Positions 34,601 through 46,816 of a stretch of DNA of 64,000 bases are shown here, one piece after another. This stretch comes from Gossypium raimondii. Taxonomy: Eukaryota; Streptophyta; Magnoliopsida; Malvales; Malvaceae. Numbering within the stretch: position 1 is the stretch's first letter; each line of letters begins with the position of its first letter. The notes beneath the pieces were generated by a model. The model had not been told where the DNA came from. It saw only the letters and a list, made by a program, of their open reading frames with translations, and did not search any database. Where the stretch lies: positions 5,828,001 through 5,892,000 of the forward strand of contig NC_068569.1 of the NCBI RefSeq assembly GCF_025698545.1, read 5' to 3'. The position numbers and the translations under genes are program-made.

Positions 34601-34877
34601 GCAGCAAGTAGAATTATTTCAATTTCTTAGATTTTTAAGTTAACATTTTAGATGAGAGACAGAGAGAACACCTAATTAATAAACTAATTATATATATTTC
34701 CCGCAGGTTCTTTTCATAAAAGAAAAGTTCGACAAAAATCTTAAAGAACTGCATCTACTCTACCTCAAATCACCTAAACATGGAGAATCTGGGCTTTCGT
34801 ATTTCTGGGGATATCTCAACTATAATGACTATTACTTTAATGAAAATGAAATGAGCTATTATGCTTTCTCAATCTGA
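22697..34877 (+). CDS. Gamma-tubulin complex protein 5 (GCP5-like)
   Basis: GCP5 is a large subunit of the gamma-tubulin ring complex, which nucleates microtubules. Fourteen exons read in phase: 22697-22855, 24109-24828, 25148-25354, 25452-25763, 26597-26724, 28219-29370, 29883-30024, 30150-30309, 30474-30637, 31070-31155, 31975-32074, 32714-32775, 33753-33912 and 34707-34877. They give 1240 residues with no internal stop. The GRIP1-type half is in exons 2-5 (PSLWYRSSSTHALGKIL, HALLKFLFLRSCEPYCEFI). Exon 6 is a 384-codon Ser/Asn-rich insert. The GRIP2-type half, which binds gamma-tubulin, is in exons 7-14 (LEEGFDLQEHLLALRRYHF, HQVNHFVSTLQQYV) and ends EMSYYAFSI. The similarity to plant GCP5 is from memory, and the very long middle exon may vary between species. 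Introns 1, 5 and 12 hold repeat fragments. Confidence 0.9.
23475..23650. repeat. GACAC-rich dispersed repeat in GCP5 intron 1
   Basis: The stretch is much less AT-rich than the intron and repeats GGACAC/GTGTCC words in both orientations (GCGGACACTTCTAGC, GAGTGTCCAAGAG, GACACAGC, TGGACACACC). It looks like a decayed dispersed element. The family is uncertain. A similar GTGTCC/GGACAC stretch is in aldehyde oxidase intron 4. Confidence 0.5.
27833..27925. mobile_element. TRIM-like LTR fragment in GCP5 intron 5
   Basis: The sequence TATCCAACCTAAAACTAATTGGTAGTAGATGAAGGGGATCCACTTTTAATATAAGACC (read in parts) matches the two short LTRs at 33071 and 33291 through the words AAT(C/T)CAA...AATTGG.A.TAG.TG.AGGG and AATATAAGA. 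It is a lone LTR-like copy. Confidence 0.45.
32803..32890. repeat. 30-bp tandem duplication followed by T-run and G-run in GCP5 intron 12
   Basis: GTTTGAGTTAGCCAACTTTT and the bases that follow are repeated exactly twice. A run of about 17 T comes next, then about 12 G and GAGAGAGGAGAG. The T/G junction is unusual and prone to sequencing error. Confidence 0.85.
33071..33400 (-). mobile_element. TRIM-type miniature LTR retroelement in GCP5 intron 12
   Basis: Two diverged direct repeats of about 105 bp start at 33071 (GCATCCGATCTAAAATCAATT) and 33291 (GCTTCCAATCTAAAAGCAATT). Between them there are only about 115 bp. Next to the second repeat, GCTCTAATACCA at 33273-33284 is the complement of a primer-binding site for tRNA-Met (TGGTATCAGAGC) with one change. 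So the element is oriented on the minus strand: LTR, PBS, short non-coding core, LTR. This is the layout of terminal-repeat retrotransposons in miniature, which encode no protein. Confidence 0.65.
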
Positions 34878-36807
34878 AGTCCTTTCCATGAAGATCGAAA
34901 GTAGGTAGCGATATGCATTCTTCTGTGCCGCTAAGTTCATCGAAACAAGCTCAAAGTAGAAGTCCTAAACTGCATCGTGGTTTGGACTCAATACTCTTAG
35001 CAGCAGCCAACCTGCACCATATCATCTTTGCACTGCTGCAGTCGATTTTCATGCAAGGTAAGGCATCAATCCTTTATTTAGCTGGATTTGTTGTGTTTGT
35101 TGTCCCTTAATTTAGGGTAAATTCTTAACATTTTTCCCCCTTAGCCTGAGCCCTGAGTGCTAAGTTAATGAATTTTGTTTCCAAAGGTTAAAGTTTGAAT
35201 GTGCTTTTGAGTTCCACTATTTTTCAAACAAGGGCCTGTAAATGTTTAATATTGCAAAAGTTCTTATTTATTTCTATTTCTTACTATTTCATTGGAGTAA
35301 AAAGTAGGCAATGGTAAATGGCACGTTACGTTGGGTTTGGTTTTGAAAAAAGAAAATGTTGTTGTTGTGCAATATTTGTCTTCTGAAAAGTTGATTTTTT
35401 TTATATAATTCTTAGAATTACTTATAACCTCCTTTAATCTTAAATAGAAAGATAAATGTATTTCAGAATGTTCAAACTCATATCCTCCTACACTGGTAAC
35501 CATGCCGATACTATTCAAACTAAAACTCAATTGGATCATAACTAAAATTCCACCAGTTTGGCTAGTTGTTTTTTTCTTAATTAAAAAGATTGTGCACTTG
35601 AAGCCATTTAATCTAAATTACTCTACCAACTCTTACCATAACAACGAGAATGTCAACTAAACTAGTAGGGGTGATTTGTCAACTAAATTAGTAGAGGTGA
35701 GTATAGTTTAATTTGATTGGATTTTTTTAGATTTTTTTCATAATTTGGTTAGATCTAGGGTTTTTTTTTTCATTTAATTTTGAGTTTTAGATGTGTAGAT
35801 TTTATTTTGGTAAAATAAGATTTGTTTTATAATTTTTGAATATTATTTGATAAATTTATATATAAAAATAATTAATAATTCTTATGTAATACTTTTAAAA
35901 ATAAACTACGTAGTATCTTAATGTTATTTTTATCATTTTAAATAAAAATAATTTTTTACATCTTGAAATAAATTTAATTATAAATTGGTTTGGATAATTG
36001 CGAACTCCTAAACAAAACTGTACTTACAAACTTAAAGGTATACTTGCACCTTTTTTTTAAACGTACACGTACATCCTTGATTACATGGTAAAAAGCAAAA
36101 TAGAAAACGCATTTACTACTGACTACTGAGATATGCGTATGCTGCATGTCTATGAAAATGACAGCTGAACTCAACAGTAATAGATACGTTAATCATGTTG
36201 AACAGATTACCCACGCTAATCAATAATTGTAAATCGGAAAATATATTTAACTCGTTTTTCTAATGGTCAATTAAATTATAATTTAATTGTTAAATATTAT
36301 AATTTTATTCTATACCCATTTCTTATTCTTTAAAAGATAAATATTTTATGGATGAACAATTTGGGTCCTCATACATTTTAATTATTTATAAAACAATTTT
36401 CAAAATCCTAAAACGTCTTGAAATTATTAATTGTTTTATAATAAATTCCACGGATAATTGTTAGTGTAAAAGAAATTATGAAAATGAGAGGTTAAGAATA
36501 GTAATTGTTTTCTAACAAATTGAGCAAAGTTCCAAACGGTTGAAAATTCATGTACATTTTGACTTTTAGTATCTGATCTGTTTCTTATGTTTTATTTTAT
36601 TTTGACCTGTTAGTTAACAGTTAGTAAAAGATTTAAGTAAAGCCTTTAAATTATATAATTCTTTTTAAATTAAATATGATTGAATTAGATATCTAAATTA
36701 TAAATTCATAATTATTATGAATTCAATTATTAGAAAAATATGTAAATATATTGAATGAAGAATATTAAATATACATTAATTATTTATTATATTACGAAGT
36801 TGTTAGT
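34878..36807. other. Intergenic region, GCP5 3' flank
   Basis: It holds the GCP5 3' UTR, which stays less AT-rich until about 35050 (TCCTAAACTGCATCG), then AT-rich DNA. No gene is recognised. Confidence 0.45.
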
Positions 36808-37218
36808 AGAGGTGATCATGAGTTGGGCTACTCGGCTCGGCCCAATAGCCTGCTTGAAAAACGGGGGAGTTCGGATAAAAATATATGCCCGAAATATGAG
36901 TTTGGGCAAAAAATGAAGCCTGTTTAGAAAACGGGCCGGGCCTTAGGTAAAACTTTTTTAGCCCAGACCCGGCCCGAATTATATATTAAATATATATTTT
37001 TTATTTTTAATCAAATATATATTTTATATATATTAAATGTATATTTAATATGAGTCGGGCCGGGCCGGGTCAAACTCGGGCTTAATAATTTTCTTTCGGG
37101 CTGGGCTTGGATAAATTTTTAAACCCATATCTCGGGTCAGGCCGGGACCGAACTTAGAAAACAGACCTAAAATTTTATTTGGGCTTGGCCGAACCCGGCC
37201 CAGCCCATGATCACCTCT
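36808..37218. mobile_element. 411-bp foldback element (MITE-like) upstream of the aldehyde oxidase
   Basis: It begins AGAGGTGATCATGAGTTGGGC and ends GCCCATGATCACCTCT, a terminal inverted repeat. The inside is rich in GGGCCGGGCC-type words in both orientations around a TA-rich centre, so the strand could fold into a long hairpin. The high GC of the arms stands out against an AT-rich flank. A TTAG occurs just outside both ends, but the target duplication is not certain. Confidence 0.75.
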
Positions 37219-38593
37219 TTAGCCAAGTATAGATATAAAATTTTGAGTATTATCAATTCATTATCAATAAATGATTCCGCGATATATTTTGCATGTACAA
37301 TTGAACAATTAGAACTCAACACTTAATTATTGTTGAAGCATCCTAAAAAATAAATATCATAAATAAATTTAGATTTATATGGACAAAATATTACAAAATA
37401 TAATATTAGAGTTAAAAAGAAGAAGCTTACTTCAATATATCACAAAATATTATAGAATATAATACACCTGATTCTCTCTATAATAATTTTATATCTAAGA
37501 TTTTGCGTTTACAAAAAAGTAATATACCTATAACATGTTGTTATAAACATATAATTGTAGTAAACTTATAATATAATTTTGAATTTTCACTAAAAGAAGA
37601 AAGTGAAAATCAAACCAATAAAATTTAAAAAATGCATAATAGATGCATGCATTATTGTTTATGCATATTTTATTTTATATGATTTCATATGGTTAATTAT
37701 AAATTTTATAAATCTAACAAGTTTAATTAATCAGTATGAGTTACTAGATTAAATTAATTAATGAATAATATTTTAATTAAGATCATTTTATTTAATCAAC
37801 TATAATCAATCAGTTTGCTTATATGAAATAATTATATCTTTAATTAAAATTTTAGACAATATGTTGTTATGGAAATATAATTTAACAAAGAAAGTACTTG
37901 ACAAAGTCATTGTTATTATAAGTAAAAAACTGTTATAAATAATTAAAATAAAACCTAAAAATTTGACAATTATTCTAAAATGTTATTATAATAGGTGGTT
38001 GTTATAAAGAAGACAAACTATATTATAAGTCAAAAGAGCCTAGTAAATTTAAGCATATTACAAAATATAAATTACAAATGATAGAAGGTGTTTGAGTCCT
38101 ATGCATGGCTTTTAATTTAATTAGTTAGCTCGTAGTTAGATTGTTCTAATTGTAATTTTAAGACAATAGTTTGATTCTTATTATAATTTTTAATCTATTT
38201 GTATTGTGATAATTTAAATTTTCATTAAGTAATTATTTAGACATGTATTTGTAATTTAAATTTGGTTATACTATGAATTAAATAATAATTTGTTAATGCT
38301 TTATTTTTCATAAATAAATAAAATAATTCTTTTTTGGGCGATGGCTTCTAACTCTAACACGAAGAAACGACAAATTCCAACATTTCACGATAAAGTGACA
38401 ACGACTACCAACGAAAATGACCGCCCCCGACTTCACCTTTTAAAGGAGTGGATATATATTCAGTTGATTTTGATTATGACATCATTTTTTCTTGGCCAAG
38501 TTTTATTTATTTGACTTTTTTTAAAAAAGAAAATCTGGGCAATCCCACCGCTGGTTATCAGTCAGTAGTAGTTTCAGCAGTGGCTCTCAGAAA
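37219..38593. other. Aldehyde oxidase upstream region
   Basis: AT-rich DNA. A possible TATA-like GGATATATATT lies near 38448, about 145 bases before the ATG. Only the last 250 bases look like a promoter and 5' UTR. No other gene is seen. Confidence 0.4.
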
Positions 38594-41500
38594 ATGGGTC
38601 AGCAAACCCAAACTACACCAACAAAAAAAACACACCAAACGTTAGTTTTTGCTGTTAATGGAGAGCGATTTGAGCTCTCTGGACTTGACCCTTCCACTAC
38701 TTTGCTTGAGTTCTTGCGTTCTCAGACTTCTTTCAAGAGTGTCAAGCTTGGTTGTGGTGAAGGTCTCTCTTTCTCCTTTGATTCCTTTATGGAAGTAATC
38801 TTTTTTCCTATACTTTTTTTGTGGAATGTAGGACTGATTTTGATTAATTCCCTCAAGTGGGTTAAGTGAATTTACTTTATTATGGATGGATCTGAAGTTC
38901 TCAAACATGTTATTGCCTATAGACTCGTGTGTGTTTCAGTATGATAGTTGTACTTTGGTGACTTTTTCTTTGATGGGTACTAGGATTTTCTTCTTTCGAA
39001 TGTAAAAGTTTGTTTCTTTTGCAGGTATTCGGATTCTATGCATAAATTGTGTATGTGAAGTTTGATTTTTTTTTTTTTTTGCATTCAGTATATGTTGTTA
39101 GACAGTTCTATTAAATTCTAAAGATCTGCCGAACAGTAGTTCCTATGTAAATTCAATAATTATTGTAAGTACTAAATTTTCTGCTTTATCAAACAAAGCC
39201 TATTGTCAACAGAAGCAAGTTACACGTCTTTTTTTGTATTGGTTGTCTGTTCATTTAGTCTAATCATAAGTGTTTGTATTTGAACCACACACGATAGCTT
39301 ATTAGAAAATTCTTAAAAGTATTTCAGATAATTAAACTTTTTAATAGGTGGCATCTTGTATTTCACTTGTCAATGTATAGATTGTACACCAAAAGTGAAT
39401 CAAATATGAATCCATGTTTTTATTAATTAATTTATTTCTATTTTACAAGGCAGAGGAACTACAAGTAATTGCTGTTTTGAATCATACATTGCTGTTTTAA
39501 TTAATTAATTAATTTTTGTGTGTGTGTGGGAATTGAATTTGCTTATGAATCAAAATAGTATGGTTTATTTATTTTTAAAGTTTTTGGTATGACAGGAGGC
39601 TGTGGCGCCTGTCTTGTCCTTCTCTCCAAGTATGACCCTGTGCAGGACAAGGTTGATGATTTTACTGTGAGTTCATGCCTTACACTACTTTGCAGTGTAA
39701 ATGGGTGTTCGATTACAACAGCAGAGGGAGTTGGAAATAGCAAGGATGGGTTCCACCCTATTCAGGAAAGGTTTTCTGGTTTCCATGCTTCTCAATGTGG
39801 TTATTGTACTCCTGGAATGTGTGTTTCTCTATATTCAGCACTCATTAATGCTGATAAAACCGATAGAACAGGATTACGTCCTGGATTCTCCAAGCTAACA
39901 GTTTCGGAAGCAGAAAAGTCTATTGCAGGAAATCTTTGTCGCTGTACTGGCTACCGACCACTTGTAGATGCCTGTAAAAGTTTTGCTGCTGATGTTGATA
40001 TGGAGGATTTGGGATTTAACTCCTTTTGGAAAAAAGGAGAAAGTGAAGACATAAAGCTGAGTAGATTACCTCCATACAATTGTAACAACGCAATTCGTGT
40101 GTTTCCGGAGTTTCTGAAAACGGTGATTAAGGCAGGTTTCAATCTGGAATCTGAAGGGTGTCGTTGGTATAGTCCTGGAAGTCTTGAGCAGCTCCAAAGC
40201 TTGTTGCAAACTGATGAGGTGAATGATGGAACCTCAATGAAGATTGTTGTTGGTAACACAGGAATGGGTTATTATAAGGAACTAGGACATCATAACAAGT
40301 ACATTGATTTGAGATATATTCCGGAGCTTTCAATCATTAGTAAAGACCAGACAGGAATTAAAATTGGAGCATCTGTGACAATTTCCAAAGCTATTGAAGC
40401 TTTGAAGGATGAAAATGAAGGTGGAATTAATCAAGAAGGTATGCTGGTTTTCGAAAAGCTTGCTGACCATATGGAACGAGTTGCAACAGGGTTCGTAAGG
40501 AATTCAGCTAGTATAGGAGGAAACCTGATAATGGCTCAGAGGAAACATTTTCCATCAGATATTTCTACAATACTGCTTTCTGTGGATACAATGGTTGATA
40601 TATTGACTGGTCACAGACATGAAACTATAACACTGGAGGAGTTCCTTGGGAGGCCTCCATTAGTTTCCAACAGTGTTCTTTTAGGCATTAAAATTCCATG
40701 CTGGAAGTCGAGGAGGGATATTTCTTCTAAAACATACACCAAGTTGCTATATGAGACATATCGAGCTGCACCACGCCCTATTGGAAATGCACTTCCCTAT
40801 TTAAATGCTGCTTTCTTGGCTGAGGTTTCTCTTTGTAAAAAGTCTGCTGGGGTTGTGCTAAATAACTGCCGGTTGGCTTTTGGTGCTTATGGAACAAAAC
40901 ATTCAATTAGAGCAAGGAATGTCGAGGAATTTCTATCTGCTAAGTTGCTAAATTTTGGCGTTATATACGAGGCTATTAAACTACTTGAAAGTACCATAAT
41001 ACCTGAAGAAGGCACCAGCAGTCCAGCTTACAGGACCAGCTTGGCTGTTGGCTTTCTCTTTGAGTTCCTAAGCCCCTTAATGAACAGCTGCACAGATATT
41101 TCTAAATTGTGGTTTGATGGATATAATAGTGATTTGCTGTCCAATGGTTCCAAAATAAAACAGAACTGCGACCAGTTCAATCAAATAAAATCCCCAACTT
41201 TGTTATCATCTGCAAAGCAGGTGATTCAGTTAAATGAAGATTATCATCCGGTTGGAGAGCCACTTACAAAAGTTGGAGCTATCATCCAAGCTTCTGGTTT
41301 GTCATTACTCATTTCTTATTGTTTGATCTAGCTGCCATAACTTCAATATTACCTACATTTTAGGCTCCCTTTGTTTTTTTTTTCCTTTTACTTGCTCCAT
41401 TGCTTTATTTTTATTCAACATGGTTATAAAACAAAATAAAATAGCCAAAAATATATATATGATAAAAACTGGTTAAAAAAATTGCTCAAATAGCTAATTC

Positions 41501-44500
41501 TGCATGGAAGCAAAATCATGCATTTTACTGCCACTGAAGTTAAATTTTTACTTTTTAATTCTTGAAAGATATTTTCACTTTGCTTCCAAAAGTAAGAATC
41601 AAGTTACAAAAATGATAACCAGCCTCTACTAATATGATTGATGCTTTCCTGCTATTCCCTAGTAGCTAAACTCCTGGAGGTAATTAATTAGTTGGAACAT
41701 TCTACTGCTAGTGCGTATACGCTTTTGCTTCTACTATTGCCAGCTGAAACTTCAAATTTGTAAAGCTTAATTGTGGTAATGCCTTATAAATTAAAAATGT
41801 TAAACATAAATGCTTATTTGGATAAAGTTGACTTCTCATTTTCTTGAATCAAAAGTACTGTTGGTTAGATGTCTTCAAGGTTTTCCCTGTGAAAGGCACT
41901 AATGTATTAGCTTTCATGTAAAAGTTTCATTTACCTGCTGAATGCATTTTGCAACTTTTCTATGTTGCTTTATCTACTGTATTTTGTAGGTGAGGCTGTT
42001 TATGTGGATGACATTCCATCTCCGAGAAACTGCCTCCATGGAGCATTTATTTATAGCACAGAGCCTTTGGCACGGGTGCAGGGCATAAAATTTAAGCCTG
42101 GATCATCACCCCATGGAGTCTCCACGGTTATCTCCTTCAAAGATATTCCTGGGGAGAATATAGGGGCTCAGACCATATTTGGTTCTGAATCTTTATATGC
42201 AGATGAGCTTACTCAATGTGCTGGTCAGCGCATTGCATTGGTGGTAATTCCATGGTTTCCTTTTTGTTGGTTGGCCACTTATGGCCTCTGTTTTTGTTTT
42301 TTGTCTAATATTCACTAATATCGAGCAACATTCCCTTCAAGGCTTTTTGTGTCTAATATCATAAACAAAATGACATTCTTAAAATTGAACATATAAATGA
42401 CTACTATTTCAGGTTGCAGATACACAGAAAAATGCAGACATGGCAGCCAACCTTGCAGTGGTTGATTATGACAAGAAGAATTTAGAACCAATATTATCTG
42501 TAGAAGAGGCTTTTGAGAAATGTAGCTTTTTTGAGGTCCCTCATTTTCTTAACCCCGAACCAGTTGGTGCTTTTTCAAAAGGAATGGCCGAATCTGACCA
42601 TCAAATTCTATCTGCTGAGGTGATTATCATACTTCACTGTTGCTTATCTCTTATGTTAACTGCATTCAGGTGTGAGTTTCAGATATGGGTATGTGTCCGA
42701 TACGGGTATTGTTAGATTTTTCCAAGTTTTTCTATATATTTGAAGGATCTTTGGAGGTCATATTCCCATATCCATGTGTCGGACACTCATACTTCAATAA
42801 AAATAAAGGGTCAGTGTAACATAGCTTCTTTCTGTCTCTCTTTCTCTCCAATTCATTCTTCAGTTCCCCTCCCTCCCTGTTCTTTCTCTGTGTCTGAATA
42901 TTTTACTGTATGACCCATTTTTCACTTTTTTCCCCTTTGAAACATAACCATGACAATTCGTTTAGGGTCATTTCTTTTAGTCCCTGTTGTTAACTTGGAT
43001 CAAGATAAGTTGCCGAACTACTTATTTTATTTTATTTATTTTTGTCTAGCTCAAACTTGGGTCACAATATTATTTCTATATGGAGACGCAAACCGCTCTT
43101 GCTGTGCCAGATGAGGACAACTGCATTGTAGTATACAGTTCTTGTCAATGCCCTGAGTTTGCGCATGATACGATAGCTAAATGCCTGGGTGTACCTAGTC
43201 ACAATGTTCGTGTGATTACAAGAAGAGTTGGAGGAGGATTTGGTGGAAAGGCTATAAAAGCAATCCCTGTGAGTATCGTTCTTCCTCAAAATGATTATTT
43301 TAAAAATGTGGACAAGAATAACAGTCTCAAATGAATATTACTATTTACTAATATCATATTATTTTTGGCCTAGAGATTTGTTTAGTATAATCAAATGATT
43401 ATAATCCATGTGGTTGATTTTGCTTCCATCTGTATCTTTTACTTGTTTAGTGTAGTAGTACAAAATTATATAAATTGAAGGAAACAACATTGCGTAGGAT
43501 GTTAAAGGTAGAATAAGCATATAGTTGAGGTTTATCAACTTTGTAGACTATCTTTGCGATGCATATTGAAGTGATTCTTGATCCTCTCCCATGCCTAACG
43601 TTTCTCTTAGTCAAAAACTTGAAAAGTAATCTGCTCTTGCTTGTGCTTTTTTTTTTGCTTAAATTAATTATAGACCTTTTACATTGCTACCGACTGCTTA
43701 CAATGTGATGTTATAGGTTGCTACAGCATGTGCACTTGCTGCTTACAAACTACACCGTCCAGTCAGGATGTATGTAAACCGCAAGACTGATATGATAATG
43801 GCAGGAGGAAGGCATCCAATGAAAATAACTTACAGTGTAGGATTCAAATCTAATGGGAAGATTACGGCCCTAAAACTCGATATATTAGTTGATGCAGGGA
43901 TGTCAGCCGACATAAGTCCAGTTATGCCGCATAACATAATTGGTTCACTTAAAAAATACGACTGGGGTGCCTTAGCTTTTGATATAAAGGTATGCAAAAC
44001 AAACCTTCCAAGTAGATCAGCAATGAGGGCCCCTGGGGAGGTACAAGCATCATTTATTGCTGAAGCTATAATAGAACATGTGGCATCCTCCCTTGCCCTG
44101 GAAGTTGATTCTGTCCGAAGCATTAATCTCCACAAGTTTGAAACGCTTAAATTATTTTTCAAGACCTGTGCTGGTGAACCGTTGGAATATACTTTACCTT
44201 CTATATGGGATAAGTTAGCCGTTTCTTCAAACTTTTACCGTAGGACTGAAATGTTAAAAGAGTTTAATAGGTGTAATAAATGGCAGAAAAGGGGAATTTC
44301 TCGAATACCTATTGTGCATCCAGTAATGTTAAGAGCAACCCCAGGGAAAGTAAGCATTCTACGTGATGGATCTATTGTTGTTGAAGTTGGAGGAATTGAG
44401 CTCGGTCAGGGTCTCTGGACAAAGGTAAAACAGATGACTGCATATGCTCTCAGTTTGATCCAAAGTGCTGGAACCGAAGAACTTTTAGAGAAGGTGAGGG

Positions 44501-46680
44501 TCATACAAGCTGATACCTTGAGTTTAATTCAAGGCGGTTTTACTTCTGGCAGCACGACATCTGAATCAAGCTGTGAAGCTGTTAGACTTTGCTGCAATAT
44601 CTTGGTTGAGAGACTTACTGCTCTAAAGGAGAGATTGGAGGAGCAAATGGGACCTGTAAAATGGGAGACACTGATTCTTCAGGTAGCGATCTTCTTTTGC
44701 GTGTACTAGCTCACCTCATAATAATGGGATTGACATTTATATGGGCCATCTTTTTTGTTCTACCTTTTAAGTTCCTGATCTTACATAATTATCTGTTTAT
44801 AACAGTAGATTGCTCAATATAAAATTATATTCTTGATGAGATATAGATGATCATTGCGGTTTCACACTTTTAATCTACCACATGCAGGCATATATGATTT
44901 CCGTGAACTTGTCTGCAAATTCATTATATGTACCGGACTTTTCTTCCATGCAATACCTAAACTATGGTGCTGCAGTGAGTGAGGCAAGTAAATCAGTGGG
45001 CTCTATTCAGCTCAGCTGTCTTGCTTTGCAGTCTTTGTTGAAGTGAACCTTCCATTAAATACAATAGCTGTTCTCGAAAACTAACATTATAATTGCTAAT
45101 ACTGTGGCATTGCAGGTGGAGATAAACCTTTTAACTGGTCAAACCACAATATTGCAGACAGATATCATATATGATTGTGGCCAAAGCTTAAACCCTGCCG
45201 TGGATTTAGGACAGGTTGGCCCAAATCTAATTCTTTTTCATTACTTAAATTTAAAATATTTGTTCTTTAACCTTTACTAATTTGCAATGTTTTCTAAACT
45301 GGACCAGTGGTCGAACAGGTCAGGCCATCAGTTGACTGGTCTGACTGGTCCAATTTAAAAATTTTTAAAATTTAAAAACCCAGTTTGACCGCTGATTCAA
45401 CTAGTTTTTAGCTAGTTCTACCAGTTCCCAGTCTAACTGGTTCAAAAGCACCTGCCGGACCGGTACTCCAGCCAGTTCCCAATCCAACCGGTCCAACTGG
45501 CCGGTCCGGTTCAAATAACATTGCTAATTTGTCCTCATTTTTTAAGTTTTTACATTTTTAGCATGGTTAAATTCATTGCTCTACAGTAGTCATTGGTTAT
45601 CTAAGTATTTTCTGTCTTGGTATGCAGCAGTTGAGATAGTGAATGGGATCTAAGATGATACTAAATTCAAGTTAACGATTTTCTCTTATTCAGATTGAAG
45701 GGGCTTTTGTTCAAGGAATAGGGTTTTTTATGCTTGAAGAATACCCCACAAACTCGAAAGGATTAGTGGTTGCAGAAGGCACTTGGTCATATAAGATACC
45801 TACGGTGGATACTGTACCTAAAAAGTTTAATGTTGAAATCCTGAACAGTGGACATCATAAAGACCGTGTACTTTCATCAAAAGGCAAGTTCAGATTCTTA
45901 TTGAACCTAGTTTTTGTGTTTCTGCAAGAATGCTAATCTCATCATCATTCAATTTTTGTGCACTCACACATTCGTTGATTAGGGCATTTCTCTTTATTTC
46001 ATACAAATTTGAATCAAAAACTATTAACAGAGTTGAGAAGCTAAACCATTGCAGTCTTAAGCATAGACACTCGACTTTTAGTACGAGGAACATTGGTCTG
46101 AAATTTGAATTCCTAGAACTCCTTATATTCGATTATGGAAGAAATACATACCTTGAAGAAACTGCTTCGTAGTCAGCAAATACTAGTTGAAAGTGCAAGC
46201 CATTGACAAAAAGGCTAACATAGGGTGGTTGTTGTTACGGACTAGATAATTCTCCGCTTTGTCGTTCTCCATCTATATTCTGTAGTAGGTAGTACCGTAG
46301 TCAGTACTTGAAGTGATCAAGCTACTGCTTTTTAGTGTTTTAGTTCATGCACTGGACACGGGATAAGATCACGAAGTTATGTGACTGGTAAACGTGAATA
46401 CTTATCATTGACTTCTACCATCTGTGCCTTTGCAGCTTCTGGAGAGCCGCCATTAAAACTAGCGGCTTCCATTCACTGTGCGATAAGAGCAGCCATAAAA
46501 GAAGCCAGGCAACAACTTCATTCATGGGGTGGCCTGGATGAGTCTTATTCGACATTTCAATTGCAGGTACCTGCCACCATGCCAGTGGTGAAGGAGCTCT
46601 GCGGGCATGAAAATGTCCAGAGGTTCTTACAGTGGACAATAGGCAGCAAGCAACTGGATTCCGCAGGTGGGACGGTTTAA
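38594..46680 (+). CDS. AAO: Aldehyde oxidase (molybdo-flavoenzyme, AAO family)
   Basis: It oxidises aldehydes to acids with O2; plant members act on abscisic aldehyde, indole-3-acetaldehyde or others. The substrate is not inferable here. Ten exons, 38594-38762, 39596-41296, 41990-42243, 42413-42619, 43050-43268, 43717-44682, 44888-44983, 45116-45214, 45694-45883 and 46436-46680, give 1381 residues, normal for the family. The two 2Fe-2S domains show [12 protein letters not shown] and [10 protein letters not shown]...CRCTGYRP. The FAD domain shows [10 protein letters not shown] and [14 protein letters not shown]. The molybdenum domain shows [20 protein letters not shown] and the catalytic Glu in [10 protein letters not shown]. 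Introns 7 and 9 begin with GC (G|GCAAGT). The ATG starts [12 protein letters not shown]; no targeting signal is seen, so it is probably cytosolic. It needs the cofactor completed by CNX1, encoded 35 kb away on the same strand. Confidence 0.95.
42680..42800. repeat. GTGTCCGA/TCGGACAC inverted repeat in aldehyde oxidase intron 4
   Basis: ATGTGTCCGATACGGGTAT near 42691 is mirrored by ATATCCATGTGTCGGACACT near 42768-42787, about 75 bases away. It is probably a decayed foldback element. Confidence 0.5.
45284..45524. mobile_element. 241-bp foldback MITE in aldehyde oxidase intron 8
   Basis: The left end GCAATGTTTTCTAAACTGGACC is mirrored by the right end GGTCCGGTTCAAATAACATTGC. The flanks repeat TAATTT (45278-45283 and 45525-45530), a likely target duplication. 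The interior has many ACTGGTC/GACCAGT words in both orientations and is much more GC-rich than the intron. No coding capacity. Confidence 0.8.
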
Positions 46681-46810
46681 GTTCTACTTCAGTTTCTTCA
46701 CACGAAACTACACCAAGTAAGTTAAGACAAACTTCCATTTCTTGAAGGCATTTCATCCGTATTAGGAAACATGTAATCGCTGTTAATTAAAAGATCTAGA
46801 TGTAATTCAA

Positions 46811-46816
46811 AATAAA
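46811..46816 (+). terminator. AATAAA polyadenylation signal of the aldehyde oxidase
   Basis: AATAAA about 130 bases after the stop codon in a suitable AT-rich 3' flank. Use is inferred. Confidence 0.45.
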
